Assembly (NCBI GenBank): GCA_000349905.1
Contig: KB722741.1
Location: forward strand, 1,167,724 to 1,231,723
DNA length: 64,000 nt
Origin: Volvariella volvacea V23
Taxonomy: Eukaryota; Basidiomycota; Agaricomycetes; Agaricales; Pluteaceae
Reading direction: 5' to 3'
The position numbers and the translations under genes were made by a program. Below, piece by piece: positions 32,709-44,802 of the stretch. How positions within the stretch are numbered: the stretch's first letter is position 1; each line of letters starts with the position of its first letter. The notes beneath the pieces are model-generated. The model did no database searches. It was not told the DNA's origin and saw only the letters and a program-made list of their open reading frames with translations.

Positions 32709-33769
32709 AATCTCGAATGAGGATGGAAGGCCGAATTTTGAACCTTTAGCGCTCGAGGCTCACAACGGTCAGGATCGCTTGTCAAATCCTAATAGGGGTA
32801 TGCTGCCGCACACTGAAGCCACGTTCCGTCAGAGCTAACAGGAATACGTACAATTCGTACCAGCGCTGCTACACAGCAGATGGCGGTTGGTGGGAAAGCG
32901 CAGTTGCCATTTTCAGAGTCGTTCAAACAAACAGTCCTACCTGAGGTTCCTGGCAAATCATTGAAAGTAGGGCGTCATTCCGGAGTACCGGCCTGGTTTA
33001 GTTATTGACAAAAAGTGATAGAAGTACTCGGAGAACAAATGAGTGATACACTTTTATTGCTCGAGCTTAACACTTGTCCCTCTGTAGCACCCTGCTCCAT
33101 CGTTGCGTGACTGAATTTGCATGGTCACAAACGTCGTCACACCTGTTCTGACAACCACATCGTCGTTGCGCGCCTGGTGTTTCACCACCTGTTCCTCAAG
33201 GGATATCTCAAACCAAATTACGCATATCCACTCATCTATGTGTGTAGCCTCAAACACTCCGGAAAACGGAACGGCAGCTCTGGCTTGAAAGCGACCCGTC
33301 CTCGGTCAGTGCTTGCGTTTGTATTAGGTTGAAGAAGGGATCCTCTCGAGAGTTCATCACCTTTATGGGTTCTTAACATGTGGAAAGTTCTCATCGCATT
33401 TCGGATAATTACCGCTGAGGTGCTCGGGCGTTGGATCATCAGTATATCCGCAACCGCCGGTCACTGTATGGCGATCATTGCAAAAACATGACGTATGCTG
33501 TGGTGAGCGGCCTAAACCACCTTAGTTCTTTTCTAATTTTATTCTTGACCTTATATCTCACGCGCCCTCACGATTTATATAGCCCATTGCAAGGAGCGTC
33601 AGATCACCCATTCCTCTCATTTCTCGCTTTTACTAGAGCTTGTGTCCAATAAAAGCATGCCGACCTACCCCTTTCGCAAAGCATACGAGAGCTGGAGGTA
33701 AAAATGGTGATCAGTTAATGCTGCAAGGAAGGTCATGGAGACATTGCCCTGGGTGCATGGGGAGGGGTC
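32709..33769. other. Intergenic region between F-box and laccase segments
   Basis: No supported gene. A minus-strand frame at 33257-33054 (SLEEQVVKHQARNDDVVV, ending VKLEQ) looks protein-like and is followed by an AATAAA on the minus strand, so it may be the last exon of a lost gene; no family was recognised. Confidence 0.35.
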
Positions 33770-34514
33770 AGTAGCAATTATAGTTCACCTTTCTCTCCAT
33801 TTTCGAGGTACTCAGCATTGTCAATGTAGATTCGACAAGCAGTACACAGTTTGGAGCACAGATCGGTCTGGTCAGATTCCACGTATCTTCCACGTCAGCA
33901 CAAGCCAATCTAGACCTCCGATCAAAGCCCAACCAGAACTGTCGGGTCTGGGTAGCAGTGCCGATTGCGCTTTGGCCTCCGAGTATAATTTGCCCCCTTT
34001 CCCGAATCGTGGCTTGCCCCAGGAACCGGGGCTTTGTTACGTTCGGATGTTTGCTAATGGGGTAACTTCGAGATCCTCATGGTACTCAGTTCGCTCTTGT
34101 GGCGTTGCTTGTTCTCGCCGACATGCAATCAATCACGGCATCAAGGCATCAAAATCAACGATTTCTCAGATCCTGACAGGCGCTGTTCCGGGCTGCGATG
34201 ACCCTTAAACCATTTCCTTCTATCCAGGGGAGAACGGCGGGCTTATCATTATGTCCAAGACCGAGTCGACATTCGGTAGTTTGACGAAATTCCATTAACG
34301 GGGCAAGGCTCGCACTGCTTCAGTCGGTGTTGTTACTTGGTGGCGTAAGGTCTTGGGCCGAAACCGGCATTGCGTTTGACGTGGGGGTGAAAATTCTGGT
34401 AAAATGGGAAACATTGGTTAAGAAATCTAGGTGCGGGGAGCCGTTAGGAGTGGTCATGAGGGCACTTGAGTAGAACGCTTATGTCGTATTGGATTGGACC
34501 ACGTTTCCTGGGAG

Positions 34515-34520
34515 GCGGGG
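34515..34520 (+). promoter_or_regulatory. Conserved GC-rich site, laccase A promoter
   Basis: GCGGGG within ggaggcggggacctgaa, a block of 17 bases shared exactly with the laccase B promoter (40229-40234) about 0.8 kb before each start. The hexamer fits the SYGGRG consensus of the CreA/Mig1 glucose repressor; regulation is inference. Confidence 0.35.
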
Positions 34521-35171
34521 ACCTGAAACTTCCGTAGACGCTGAAGTGAGTAAATAACTCAAAGTGTTATGAAATTATTTGATCTCGTGCCAGTATGAGC
34601 CCTTTAACGAGCTTTCAGTGCGGCGAATGCCGCTGTAATTGAATAATGCCTCAATATACGAGCAGTTTGTAGATGGGTAGTCTTACTCCATTTCTACGTC
34701 TCCGAGGGATGTAAGCAATTCCGAATCTATTGAAACCCTCAGTGATAATAATCCTTTGGCTAGACTGATGCCTCAGCCGCCCAACTTCATCAGCACCTTG
34801 TAATACTCTACTTTGTCGGGAGCCCGTGCATTCTGAATGACAGTTTGTCCCAATTGCCGCGTTAATGAAATCCCTAGTTCCGTTCTGCACAACTCTGACT
34901 GTATCAATCCGTGCAAGCACCCTTATTGCCTCAACCGAGGCATTCATGCTGCCGTTCGATGGTGCAGATCATGCGAATTGCTTCCTATACAGTAATGCAT
35001 GGAAGGAGATCTGTATCGCATACCGTAAATGCTCGCTAACTGGCACCGGGACAGAACTCAATGTTGTCCCGCTCTCTGGGATGACATTCGCCCTGTGCCG
35101 TCATACTCATACAGGGCTCTAGGCCGCCAGATGCCATGTCCATTGCTGCTGGAAATGGCTCGTATTCGTCG

Positions 35172-35178
35172 TATAAAA
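35172..35178 (+). promoter_or_regulatory. TATA box of laccase A
   Basis: TATAAAA in gtataaaagc, 131 bases before the ATG. Laccase B has the same heptamer 130 bases before its ATG. Confidence 0.7.
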
Positions 35179-35302
35179 GCACACAAAAGTCGACCATGGA
35201 CTGCATCCAACCCCTCAGGTTTTGGATTCCCAAGCATCTGCAGCAATGTTCGTACACACCCCTTTTCCTCGCGTTCCTAGAGCTAAACGCGCCGATGATA
35301 GA

Positions 35303-38167
35303 ATGGCCTTGTCCTTGCGAATTCAATCCTTGCTCAACACCCTCACTGTCGTTCTGACTGTGATGGGGCTGGGTGTTGGTTTTGTTGCAGCTGGAACAGC
35401 CTCTCACACACTGACACTCACTAACGGCGTGGTCTCTCCTGATGGCCACTCCCGTGAAGTAGTTCTGGTCAATGGAGCATTGTTTGGAAAGCTCATCACT
35501 GGTCGAAAGGTCGGTGTCCCAGTGCACCCTTCTCAGTTTGTTTCACTGACGGTGTATACGACACCAGGGTGATGACTTTGAAATCGAAGTAGACAATCAA
35601 TTGACTAACTCGTTATTGCGCAAGAGTACATCCATCGTGAGTGTCATCCTGCATTTTTTTTTCCATTACTGCGATTAATATATTTTATCTGTGTGGCTTA
35701 GCATTGGCATGGACTGTTCCAACGTGGTAGCGCCTGGGCTGATGGCCCTGCCTTTGTCACCCAATGTCCAATTGCCCCCGGGAATACATTCACCTATTCA
35801 TTCACCCCCACTGACGAAGTAGGAACATTCTGGTATCATTCTCACCTCGGTAAGTTTGAGCTGGTGAATGCCGGTTCCCTCCGTAATTCATAAACCCCGC
35901 AATATCGCAGATGCACAATACTGTGACGGTCTCAGGGGACCTTTCGTCATCTATGATCGCTTCGATCCTCATCGCCACCGCTATGACGTTGACAACAGTA
36001 AGATCAACTCTACTTCTTGTGGAACTAGCCCCTGATCAGTGTCAACCAAATGCAACAGAGGACACCATCATCACCCTGGCAGATTGGTATCGTAAGTTTA
36101 CCCACACGGGATTCAAGCTTTGACATTGATTCCAAACCTTGGATAAATTTCAGATACCCCAGCAGCTCAGCTTTCCGGTGTAATGTTGGTATCCCTCCTG
36201 TCCTTTCCCTGCTTTGTCTACTTATCCCCACTTCCACTAGCACCCCTAACTCTGCCCTTATCAACGGTCGGGGACGTACGGCCACAACCACGACAGCGCC
36301 TCTCTCAGTCATCAGGGTTCGTCGAGGGAGAAAGTAAGTCCTTCGATTGATCGCCCATTTAGCTAGGTAATGTTCCCTAATGTCCCATAACTAAACTCTG
36401 CATTACAGATACCGCATGAGGCTGATTTCTATGTCCTGCGATCCAAACTACATTTTCTCAATTGAAGGACATGAGATGACAGTTATCGAAGCAGACGGTA
36501 TCAGCGTTGAACCCGTCACCGTGACTTCATTGCAAATTTTCGTGGGTTCGTTGATTTCTCTGCGTCTATATATCCTTTCATTGACAGGACAAAATCTGCG
36601 TTATGATCAATAGGTCAACGATATTCCTTCGTGGTATGTGCATACAATCTGCCCGAGGCTAACGCATAACAGCCCTAATTAACACCTTTTAGCTCCATGC
36701 GAATCAGCCAGTCGGTAATTACTGTGAGTCATAATTCCCTGTTTTCGTCTGTAGGGCGATAAATTTTTTCTCTCGCCCTTTTGTTTTTTTTTTTTTTTTT
36801 TTTTTTTTTTTTCCCACTCGACATTGGTCTCACCCAATTCAAATGTCCTTCTTCCCAGGGATCCGTGCAAATCCCAACAAAGGACCCACTGGATTTGTTG
36901 ACGGTATCAATAGCGCTATTTTGCGCTACCATGGAGCACCAAATGCAGAACCTACTGGTGCAGGACTTCAAGATGCACTTAATCGATTGGCCGAGCCTGA
37001 TTTGCATGTATGTATCCGAGTGCCTTCTCAGAGTTTCCAGAAATAACGCAGTCTCCCAGCCTATTGTCAACCCCGGTGCTGTATGAATTCAACATTTCCT
37101 GGTTGATTTGTTGCTAACGCACAGAATATAGCCTGGTCTTGCGACGCCTGATGGTGTAGACATTGATATAGTCGTCAACATCGGATTCGTAAGTCCCTTG
37201 TCTCTATTGAATACCCAACCCTTATGGCAACTTCACGTGGGGATAATTCATTAGGCTGCTGGTTTGTTCAACATTGATGGCACGTCATACGTGTCTCCCG
37301 ACGTTCCAACTCTGCTCCAGATCTTGAATGGAGTTCCCGTCGGTGAGTATCTTGATATGCACTAGAGTGACCATCATCGTGCTAATTTTATACTCCTTAT
37401 TCAGGTTCACTCATGCCTAGCGGTTCTTACATCGCTTTGCCTGCCAACAAGGTCGTCCAGATCTCATTCCCAGTTGTCAGTGGCCAAGGGTCCGCTATTG
37501 GTGCCCCAGTAAGCTTTGAACCTCCTTGGTCTATCGCCAATTAATAACACTCTACTTCAAGCACCCCATCCACCTTCATGGAGTGAGTATTGGATCCTTC
37601 TCCGCTTTGGATTGAAATATTGAATGTTACCATTTCTATACGATGGGTGCACCCAATTTTCTCGCCCATGACCACAGCACGCTTTCGATGTTGTTCGTAG
37701 TGCAGGGTCCGCCACCTACAACTATGCTGATCCCCCACGTCGGGATGTCGTCTCTATCGGCACACCTGGCGACAACGTTACTATCCGCTTTGTTACCGAC
37801 AATGCTGGTCCTTGGTATTTGCACTGGTAAATTCAGACAGTTGTCCCAAAATGACTATGACTGATGATTATGTGCAGCCATATTGAATGGCATCTTCGTG
37901 CGTGAGTACATACTTATTTCTTTGCCACTCCTCTGTTTACTGTCTACTCACACCTTGGATGCGGCTTTTCTGAATAGTGGCCTTGGTGTCATTCTTGCTG
38001 AAGACGCGCCGGGAGTCCTCACTGGTCCTGCACCACCCTGTACGTTTGTCTTGCCTTAAATCTATTTATATTATTGATCAACTGGTGTCTCCGTGATACC
38101 AACCCTTACAGCGGAGTGGGATGACCTTTGTGATATTTACGATGGTTTGGATGAAGAGGATCAGTAA
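35303..38167 (+). CDS. Laccase (multicopper oxidase), tandem copy A
   Basis: Twenty exons, all in phase, give 528 residues. The N terminus has a hydrophobic signal region ([20 protein letters not shown]). All four copper signatures are present: [10 protein letters not shown] (L1), [18 protein letters not shown] (L2), HPIHLHGHAFDVV split over two exons (L3) and [15 protein letters not shown] (L4). The residue ten after the type 1 copper Cys is Leu, suggesting a medium redox potential. Secreted fungal laccases oxidise phenols with reduction of O2 to water, acting in lignin breakdown, pigment formation or fruiting. The length is typical (500-530). Intron positions are the same as in copy B; exons as short as 20-31 bases occur. 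One intron (36724-36858) holds a 29-T run. TATA box at 35172. No lesion found. Confidence 0.93.
36784..36812 (+). repeat. Poly(T) run in a laccase A intron
   Basis: Twenty-nine consecutive T inside intron 10, upstream of the acceptor. The matching intron of laccase B is 74 bases and has no such run, against 135 here. Confidence 0.9.
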
Positions 38168-38470
38168 ATCCGAATTAGGGTCATTCACCGGATGGCAGCC
38201 CTGCAGAAGTGGGGTGTCGTTGTTGAATTTCTCTTATACCTTGATCCAAAAGGATTGTATGACGGTCATGGATTTGGATTGATTTATTTGTATTTTAAAA
38301 TGCTGATCGCATCCCCCACCTCTACCAACCCCCTCTTTTTATTTTTATTTATTCTTATAAAGCTAAAAAAAATCCTGCTTTCCATTTGTTGTATAACGTC
38401 TTTTATTCTCCCTCTCCTCAGACCTGGTGTCGAATATGTTCTTTGGATTTTGGTGTAGTACTGCAGTGTA

Positions 38471-39459
38471 TTAGTGTTTCTAGGTATTATTATCGTGATT
38501 GTGTTGTCCACTAGTGCGTTTACTATGCCCGTAATGAGCAATTATAACTTGGCTACGAAGGATTACACATGTGGGCAAGTATTACGGTACACCACTGTTT
38601 TTCGGGCCCATGAAGCGCGTCACTCTAGCGGTGACAACTGCTGGCGCCCACCTCATCTTTCACCGGCATCGCCTGCGTTTACTGGTTCGTCCAACCAATC
38701 TGTCCTGCGGTAGACTGTCTTGGTTGGTCTTGGGGTTGTTTTCGATGCAAACCCTGGTGCATTCTGCTACAACTGCTGATAACGAGCGGTACCGATAGTG
38801 TGTGCACCGATTGCTAGCACTCTGATGTATTTTCACCTATCACACCTCATTGGTCGGTAATAGTTCCAGCATGCATTCAACCTTGACGTTATACACCAAT
38901 AACTACTACTTGCGCGGTCGAGCACCAAGCCCACTTTGTCAGTATTTTCACTGTCCACCTCGGCAGACGACTTGGAGTGGGAAAACACACGTACCGTTTT
39001 GGTGGGTGTTTTCAACACAACATCGTAATTGCTTAATCTTCCTCCATGTCAAATGAGTTTGTTCAGACTACCAGACGATCTAAATTTAACTTGCAGCATG
39101 ATCAACGGCTGTACGACAACCAGATTGGTTGTGTTCTTAATCTCCAATTCTATTATAAGGCCCTCTATACCACAGAGCATGCCAGCCCATCCCTTTTAGT
39201 CTGCGAGGCAAAAAATAAAGACGAAAAAAAAGGTGAATATGACGATGATCTCCCTTTACACGCTCGAGAGAGTCCCCGTCAACTTACATGCATCCCAAAC
39301 CTTTACTGCAGCTATTTGTTGCTAAGACAGAAGAGTTGCATGCCAGGTTACTGAAGGACGTACCTTCAACAGCCACGAAGAATGATAAGGATTAGTGTCA
39401 GCGTGCAATTATTGCTGGGGGGGAGAAGATGAGTGAGGTTAATCGATCTCGCCTTTTTT
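38471..39459. other. Spacer between laccase units
   Basis: About 1 kb with no supported gene and no counterpart recognised after laccase B. Confidence 0.4.
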
Positions 39460-40228
39460 CGAGGTGCTCAGTTTCTCCCAAATGTCCCAGGAATTGAGAT
39501 TGAAGCATATCCCACGCCTCCGTCAAGAGTCCACGTTACTTCCACGTCAGCTATCTGCAGAGAACTACACGAACCAACACTCTAGCCCATTCTAACTGGA
39601 ACCACTGATTGCAAGAACCGGTACCAATTTTGCATCCGCCATTTCGCACTTCTCTCCTACCCAAAAAAGGCCTGTCTGCGTACAGTTGGTTCTTGTTCCT
39701 ACCTGCGGCTTCTTCTACATAGGGACCAAAGTGTTGTCGCATTTCCATATTCGTCGAACCGTGACTTCAAGAACCTCGTGGTACTCAGTTCATCCCGGCC
39801 GTATTGCGTATCCTTGCAGGAATTACCCACACCCACCATTCCAATAATCACGGTATCAGTGCATCAAAATCAAAATGTTCTCAGACTCTGACAGGTGCTG
39901 TCTCGTACTGCTACGACCCTCGAGCCATTTCTTTTTGGGTGATTCCACTCATCAAACCGACACTGGGCTCAGTACTCCGTCTAGTGCTCAGTCGACACCC
40001 AGTGGTTGACGGAATCCACATCCGACACCACCCGAGTAGCTGGCGCTACGAAATGACGTAAAGTCTTTGGCCAAAGATGGTAATTGTGTCCAACAGTAGC
40101 TGATGATTATGATGAAATGGGGAAAACAGTTGAGAGATCAAGCCGCGGAGAGGTAGTGGGAATAGTCATGAGGACGATTGGGGTTCGGATATTTCTGCCG
40201 CAGTAAGTTGGGCCACGTTTCGTGGGAG

Positions 40229-40234
40229 GCGGGG
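40229..40234 (+). promoter_or_regulatory. Conserved GC-rich site, laccase B promoter
   Basis: GCGGGG in the same 17-base block as at 34515. Possible CreA/Mig1-type site. Confidence 0.35.
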
Positions 40235-40872
40235 ACCTGAAGGTACCGGGAACATACCATGTGAGTAAATAGCTCACAAAGTCGACAAAACGTAATGTTC
40301 CTAATTTAGTATCCGTACGAACCCTTGAACGACTTTGTTGTGCGCGAATGCCGCTGCAGTGCCAAACGCTGCAATTTATGACAAGTGAGTGAATGGGTTA
40401 TACTGCATATGCCGAAACACGATTGCAGTCATGACACTGCTATCAATTTCATGATCTTAAAGTTTTAACTGGACTGAGTCGGTCATCCGCCCCCAACAAC
40501 ATCCTCAGAAGTCTGCAAGTATGAGAAACGTCCTATGTACTAGGCTTCACATCGCCTAGATCACTGAAGTTACGAAATCTTGATACGGGCTTATCCACTT
40601 CTGGTCATACCGATTCTTACCAATATTCTGGTTACCTCAACCGAGCCACTTGTGCCGGGCGTCGCACATCTTCCCATGAAGTCTACTGCCAGGACTCGCT
40701 AAAGATTCGTGTCACATACCATAAACGCCTATCAAATATTGCCGCAGCAGAACTCAAGAAGAATTTGTCTCATTTTCTGGAATACTACGCGCTATGTGCC
40801 GTTATGCGTCTACAGAGCTCTGGGCCAACAAAATGCAGAACCCTTGCTGTTGAAAATGGCTCACATTCACCG

Positions 40873-40879
40873 TATAAAA
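40873..40879 (+). promoter_or_regulatory. TATA box of laccase B
   Basis: TATAAAA in cgtataaaag, 130 bases before the ATG at 41003. Confidence 0.7.
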
Positions 40880-41002
40880 GGTCGCCAGTGGTTGACCTTG
40901 GACCTCATCCAACCCCTCAGGTTTTGGATTCTCAACCGTCGACAGCAGTGTTCGTGAACACCTCTTCCTGCATTCACCACCGCTGAACAAGTCGCTTAGA
41001 AA

Positions 41003-43718
41003 ATGGCCCTCTCCTTGCGAATGCAATCTTTGCTCAACACACTCACCGCCATGGTGACCGTGGTGGGATGGGGTGCTAACTTTGCTGCAGCCGCATTGAG
41101 CTCGCATACGTTGACACTTACCAATGGCTTCGCCTCCCCCGATGGCCACTCTCGCGAAGTGGTTCTGGTCAATGGGGGGCTGTTCCAAGCTGTCATCGCG
41201 GGTAACAAGGTTGGCACTGCATTGTATATCTATTTCGTCGACTTAATGCTGACGATGCACTCGGCGCCAGGGCGATGACTTCGAGATCGAAGTAGACAAC
41301 CAATTGACCGTTGAGATTTTACGCAAGAGTACCTCTATTGTATGCGTAATTGCATTTGACTCCAGTAAATCGACTAACGCGGCATATCATTAGCACTGGC
41401 ACGGACTGTTCCAACGCGGAAGTGCATGGGCAGATGGTCCTGCCTTCGTCACTCAGTGCCCAATTGCTCCTGGAAATACCTTCACCTACGAGTTCACGCC
41501 CACCGATGAAGTTGGGACATTCTGGTATCATTCCCATCTCGGTGAGTTCGCGTCGAAGGCGCTTTTATCTCTGTCCCTGTGACTAAATGTGTCTACTGTA
41601 TTTCACAGATGCGCAATATTGTGATGGACTCAGAGGACCCTTTGTCATCTATGACCCCAACGACCCTCATCTCGCCCTCTACGATGTTGACGATGGTAAG
41701 GCCTATTCCGTCTGCAGTCAAATCTCGTCTCACTCGTTGCTTCCATATAAATAGAGGATACCATCATTACTCTGGCTGATTGGTACCGTAAGTTCACCTG
41801 CAAGTCAATTCAGTCCAACTTCAGACTTAAATCACGGCCACGCTTTAGACACTGCGGCTGAGTTACTCACCGGTGTAGTGTGGGTGTCCCTACCCCTCTT
41901 TCTTTTTCTTAGCTAAACGTCATTCCCCTCTAGTATTCCTGACTCGGCTCTTATCAATGGTTTGGGTCGCACATCCACGACAACTACTTCACCTCTCGCT
42001 GTGATAAACGTTGTACAAGGAACCAAGTATGTGCGCTTCACCTACGCAAAGTAGCATTTCTGATGTCTTTTGCTTCTATCTACGCAACAGGTATCGCATG
42101 AGGCTGATTTCGATCTCTTGCGATCCAAACTATATATTCTCCATTGAAGATCATGAGATGACAGTAATTGAAGCGGATGGTATTAGTGTGGATCCTGTTA
42201 CTGTGACATCATTGCAGATTTTCGTTGGTATGTAAATCGTTGTTGCGTTGATCGATATTTTATGGACTGACGCATTCCGTTATCAATAGGCCAACGATAC
42301 TCCTTTATCGTACGTCTATTCAACCCGTTTCATGTTGATATGAGCATCCTGAATATATTCTAATAGCTTCACGCAAACCAACCCGTTGATAACTACTGTA
42401 AGCTACGACTACTTTTCCGTTAGACCATCGAGTATTCATTTCCTCGACCCTGTCGCTCCTAAATTATTTAGGGATCCGTGCAAACCCCAACCTAGGACCA
42501 ACCGGATTTTCTGGTGGCATCAATAGTGCAATTTTGCGCTACCAAGGAGCACCAGTTGCAGACCCCACCGGTCCAGGACTTCAGGATGCACTCAACCGTC
42601 TGGCAGAAACTGACTTGCACGTACGTACCTATTGACGACTACAGCGTTACCAATACTGATCTCGTGTCACAGCCCATCGTCAACCCTGGTGCTGTATGTG
42701 TCCACCTTTACTTCGCTACCAAAACATTATTGATGCACAGAGTATAGCCTGACCCAGTAGACATTGACTTGGTTATCAATATTGGATTTGTAAGTGAAAT
42801 TCTTGGTCCAACCGGTCAATATTACTCATAAAAAATTCTTTTGGGATTATTAACTAGTCTGCTGGTTTATTCAACATCGATGGTACTTCATACGTATCTC
42901 CCGATGTTCCATCTCTCCTTCAGATCCTTAACGGTGTTCCCGTTAGTAAGTAGTTCCGGTATTCCTTAAAGCAATCACATGTAATAATAACGGCTGAACT
43001 CCTCACTTAGGCTCGCTCTTGCCTAGTGGTTCATACATCGAATTGCCACCTAATAAGGTAGTGCAGCTTTCATTCCCAGTGATTGCTGGCCAAGGTTCCG
43101 CCATTGGTGCTCCTGTAAGTCAGAAAAAATCTATGTTCGTCGTAACATTAACTCTTTATTCTTTAGCATCCCATCCATCTTCACGGCGTACGTACATAAC
43201 TTCTCCTCATTTGAGACATAACGTTGTAATATTTTAAACGCAAACAGCACGCCTTCGACGTCATTCGTAGCGCCGGATCTTCAACCTATAACCTTGTCGA
43301 TCCTGTCCGTCGGGATGTCGTTTCTATAGGTACACCTGGCGATAACGTTACAATCCGCTTCGTCACCGATAATGCAGGCCCTTGGTACTTGCACTGGTAA
43401 GTTCAAACAGCCATGTCCGAGCGAGTATATGACAGGTTAATCACTACGCAATGCAGCCATATTGAGTGGCACCTCCGCGCGTGAGCAAGCATCCATTTTG
43501 TCATCGATATATCACTCATTAATCCGAACATTACTTTACTACAGTGGGCTGGGTGTCATTTTTGCTGAAGATACTGCAGGAAGTCTACTTCAACCTGCAC
43601 CTCCAAGTATGTCTACTTCAGTCTCTGCCAACCCGTAAACTGACTGAACGTTTGCCTTACAGCGGCTTGGGGTGATCTTTGCGATATTTACGATCTCTTG
43701 CCCCCTGAGGATCAGTAA
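41003..43718 (+). CDS. Laccase (multicopper oxidase), tandem copy B
   Basis: Twenty exons at positions matching copy A, from the ATG at 41003 ([20 protein letters not shown]) to the TAA at 43716-43718. Copper motifs are complete: [41 protein letters not shown] and [15 protein letters not shown]. The axial position near the type 1 site is Leu as in copy A. The signal peptide is conserved with a different tail ([11 protein letters not shown]). Differences from copy A include a shorter exon 13 (loss of a few residues around PDPVDIDL) and PPEDQ instead of EEDQ near the end. It should be a secreted phenol oxidase; divergence of promoter and loops allows different timing or substrate range. All junctions are in phase. 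Confidence 0.93.
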
Positions 43719-44802
43719 ACATGAACTCGAGCAAGACCCTAGGTGACAGAATCACAATTTGGTCTCTTCTGGATAATCGACTCGGAAGTTTATGTCTTGT
43801 GTGAAAGGGACTTACAATGGTGATGAAATTTCGTTTGGCTCTTTGATTTATTGATAATTATAAAGTTCTGGTCTCATTCTCTCATCTTTATTTATCTACT
43901 TTTTTCATTATTTCTTATTTTTATTTATTTTCCCAAAAAAAAAAAGTGCTCATATCTTCCATAAAATTATTTTTTCTATCCCCGCTTCAGACCTGGTGTC
44001 TAAAAATGTTCTCTGGAACCTTGTACTAGTATACGAATGAAGGAACTGTGATTGTGATTGTGATTGTGCTGGCCGCTTATTTTTTGCCATTCTCAAGGAA
44101 GTTAAAGAACCTCCATCGCACTTCAAGAGACTTGGTATTGCCTCATGAATTGCCTAGCGGTTTCAAGTTTTAACAACTTTGTTCACGACAACTGCTAATA
44201 ATGCTAGAACAGGAACAACCAAGATTATTGCGTTCAAAGCGTATACTCTATTAGCCCAAACACTATGAACAATACGATAAGATACTCAAAGGGTATGTTA
44301 GACGACTAGCTACAAGGTGTTGGTGATGTACACAACCGGAGGGATAGTTGGGAGAATAAACGAGTGGTAGATACCGGTGTTATCATTATTGAACATGTGA
44401 AGAAGCCATTTTTGATCAAAGAATATGTGCCAACCTGGGTGCTCGAGATGTAACCAGTACGATGTGCATTTGCCAAGTGACATGGGATTGAATAAAACCG
44501 AATCGACGGCACCCTGTAGCGCTTCCAGCGTGTGGCTCAAAGATGAAAAGGCAATAAAGTTGAATTAGAACGAACAGAAAGAGATTGAGTGTACAGAAGA
44601 CGAGATAAAATGACGAGTGTAAGTAACGATGAAGGCCGAACGTAGAAAACACCTGATAGTGGATGACAGTGTCAGCGGTGAAAGCAAAAGATCATTGTAA
44701 CAAACACGAAGATATGAAGGGAAAGCAAAAGCAATAATATGTGAAGGATAGGCGTAATGAAAAGGAATCCCATCTACCCCGATCACCCGCATCTAGTTTG
44801 AA
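43719..44802. other. Convergent intergenic region
   Basis: 3' flank of laccase B (with a gtgatt repeat near 44048-44067 and an A-rich run near 43937) and of the minus-strand gene ending at 44803. Frames on the minus strand up to 44792 lack motifs. Confidence 0.4.

Larger units (their letters stand above)
33770..38470 (+). repeat. Laccase tandem duplication, unit A
   Basis: About 4.7 kb with recognisable similarity to 39460-44060. Matches include promoter blocks (for example ggaggcggggacctgaa at 34511 and atcaaaatcaacg near 34148), the full 20-exon gene and a 3' block (cagacctggtgtc at 38420). Boundaries are approximate. Confidence 0.75.
39460..44060 (+). repeat. Laccase tandem duplication, unit B
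   Basis: Second copy of the segment at 33770-38470, in the same orientation, about 1 kb after the first. Confidence 0.75.
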
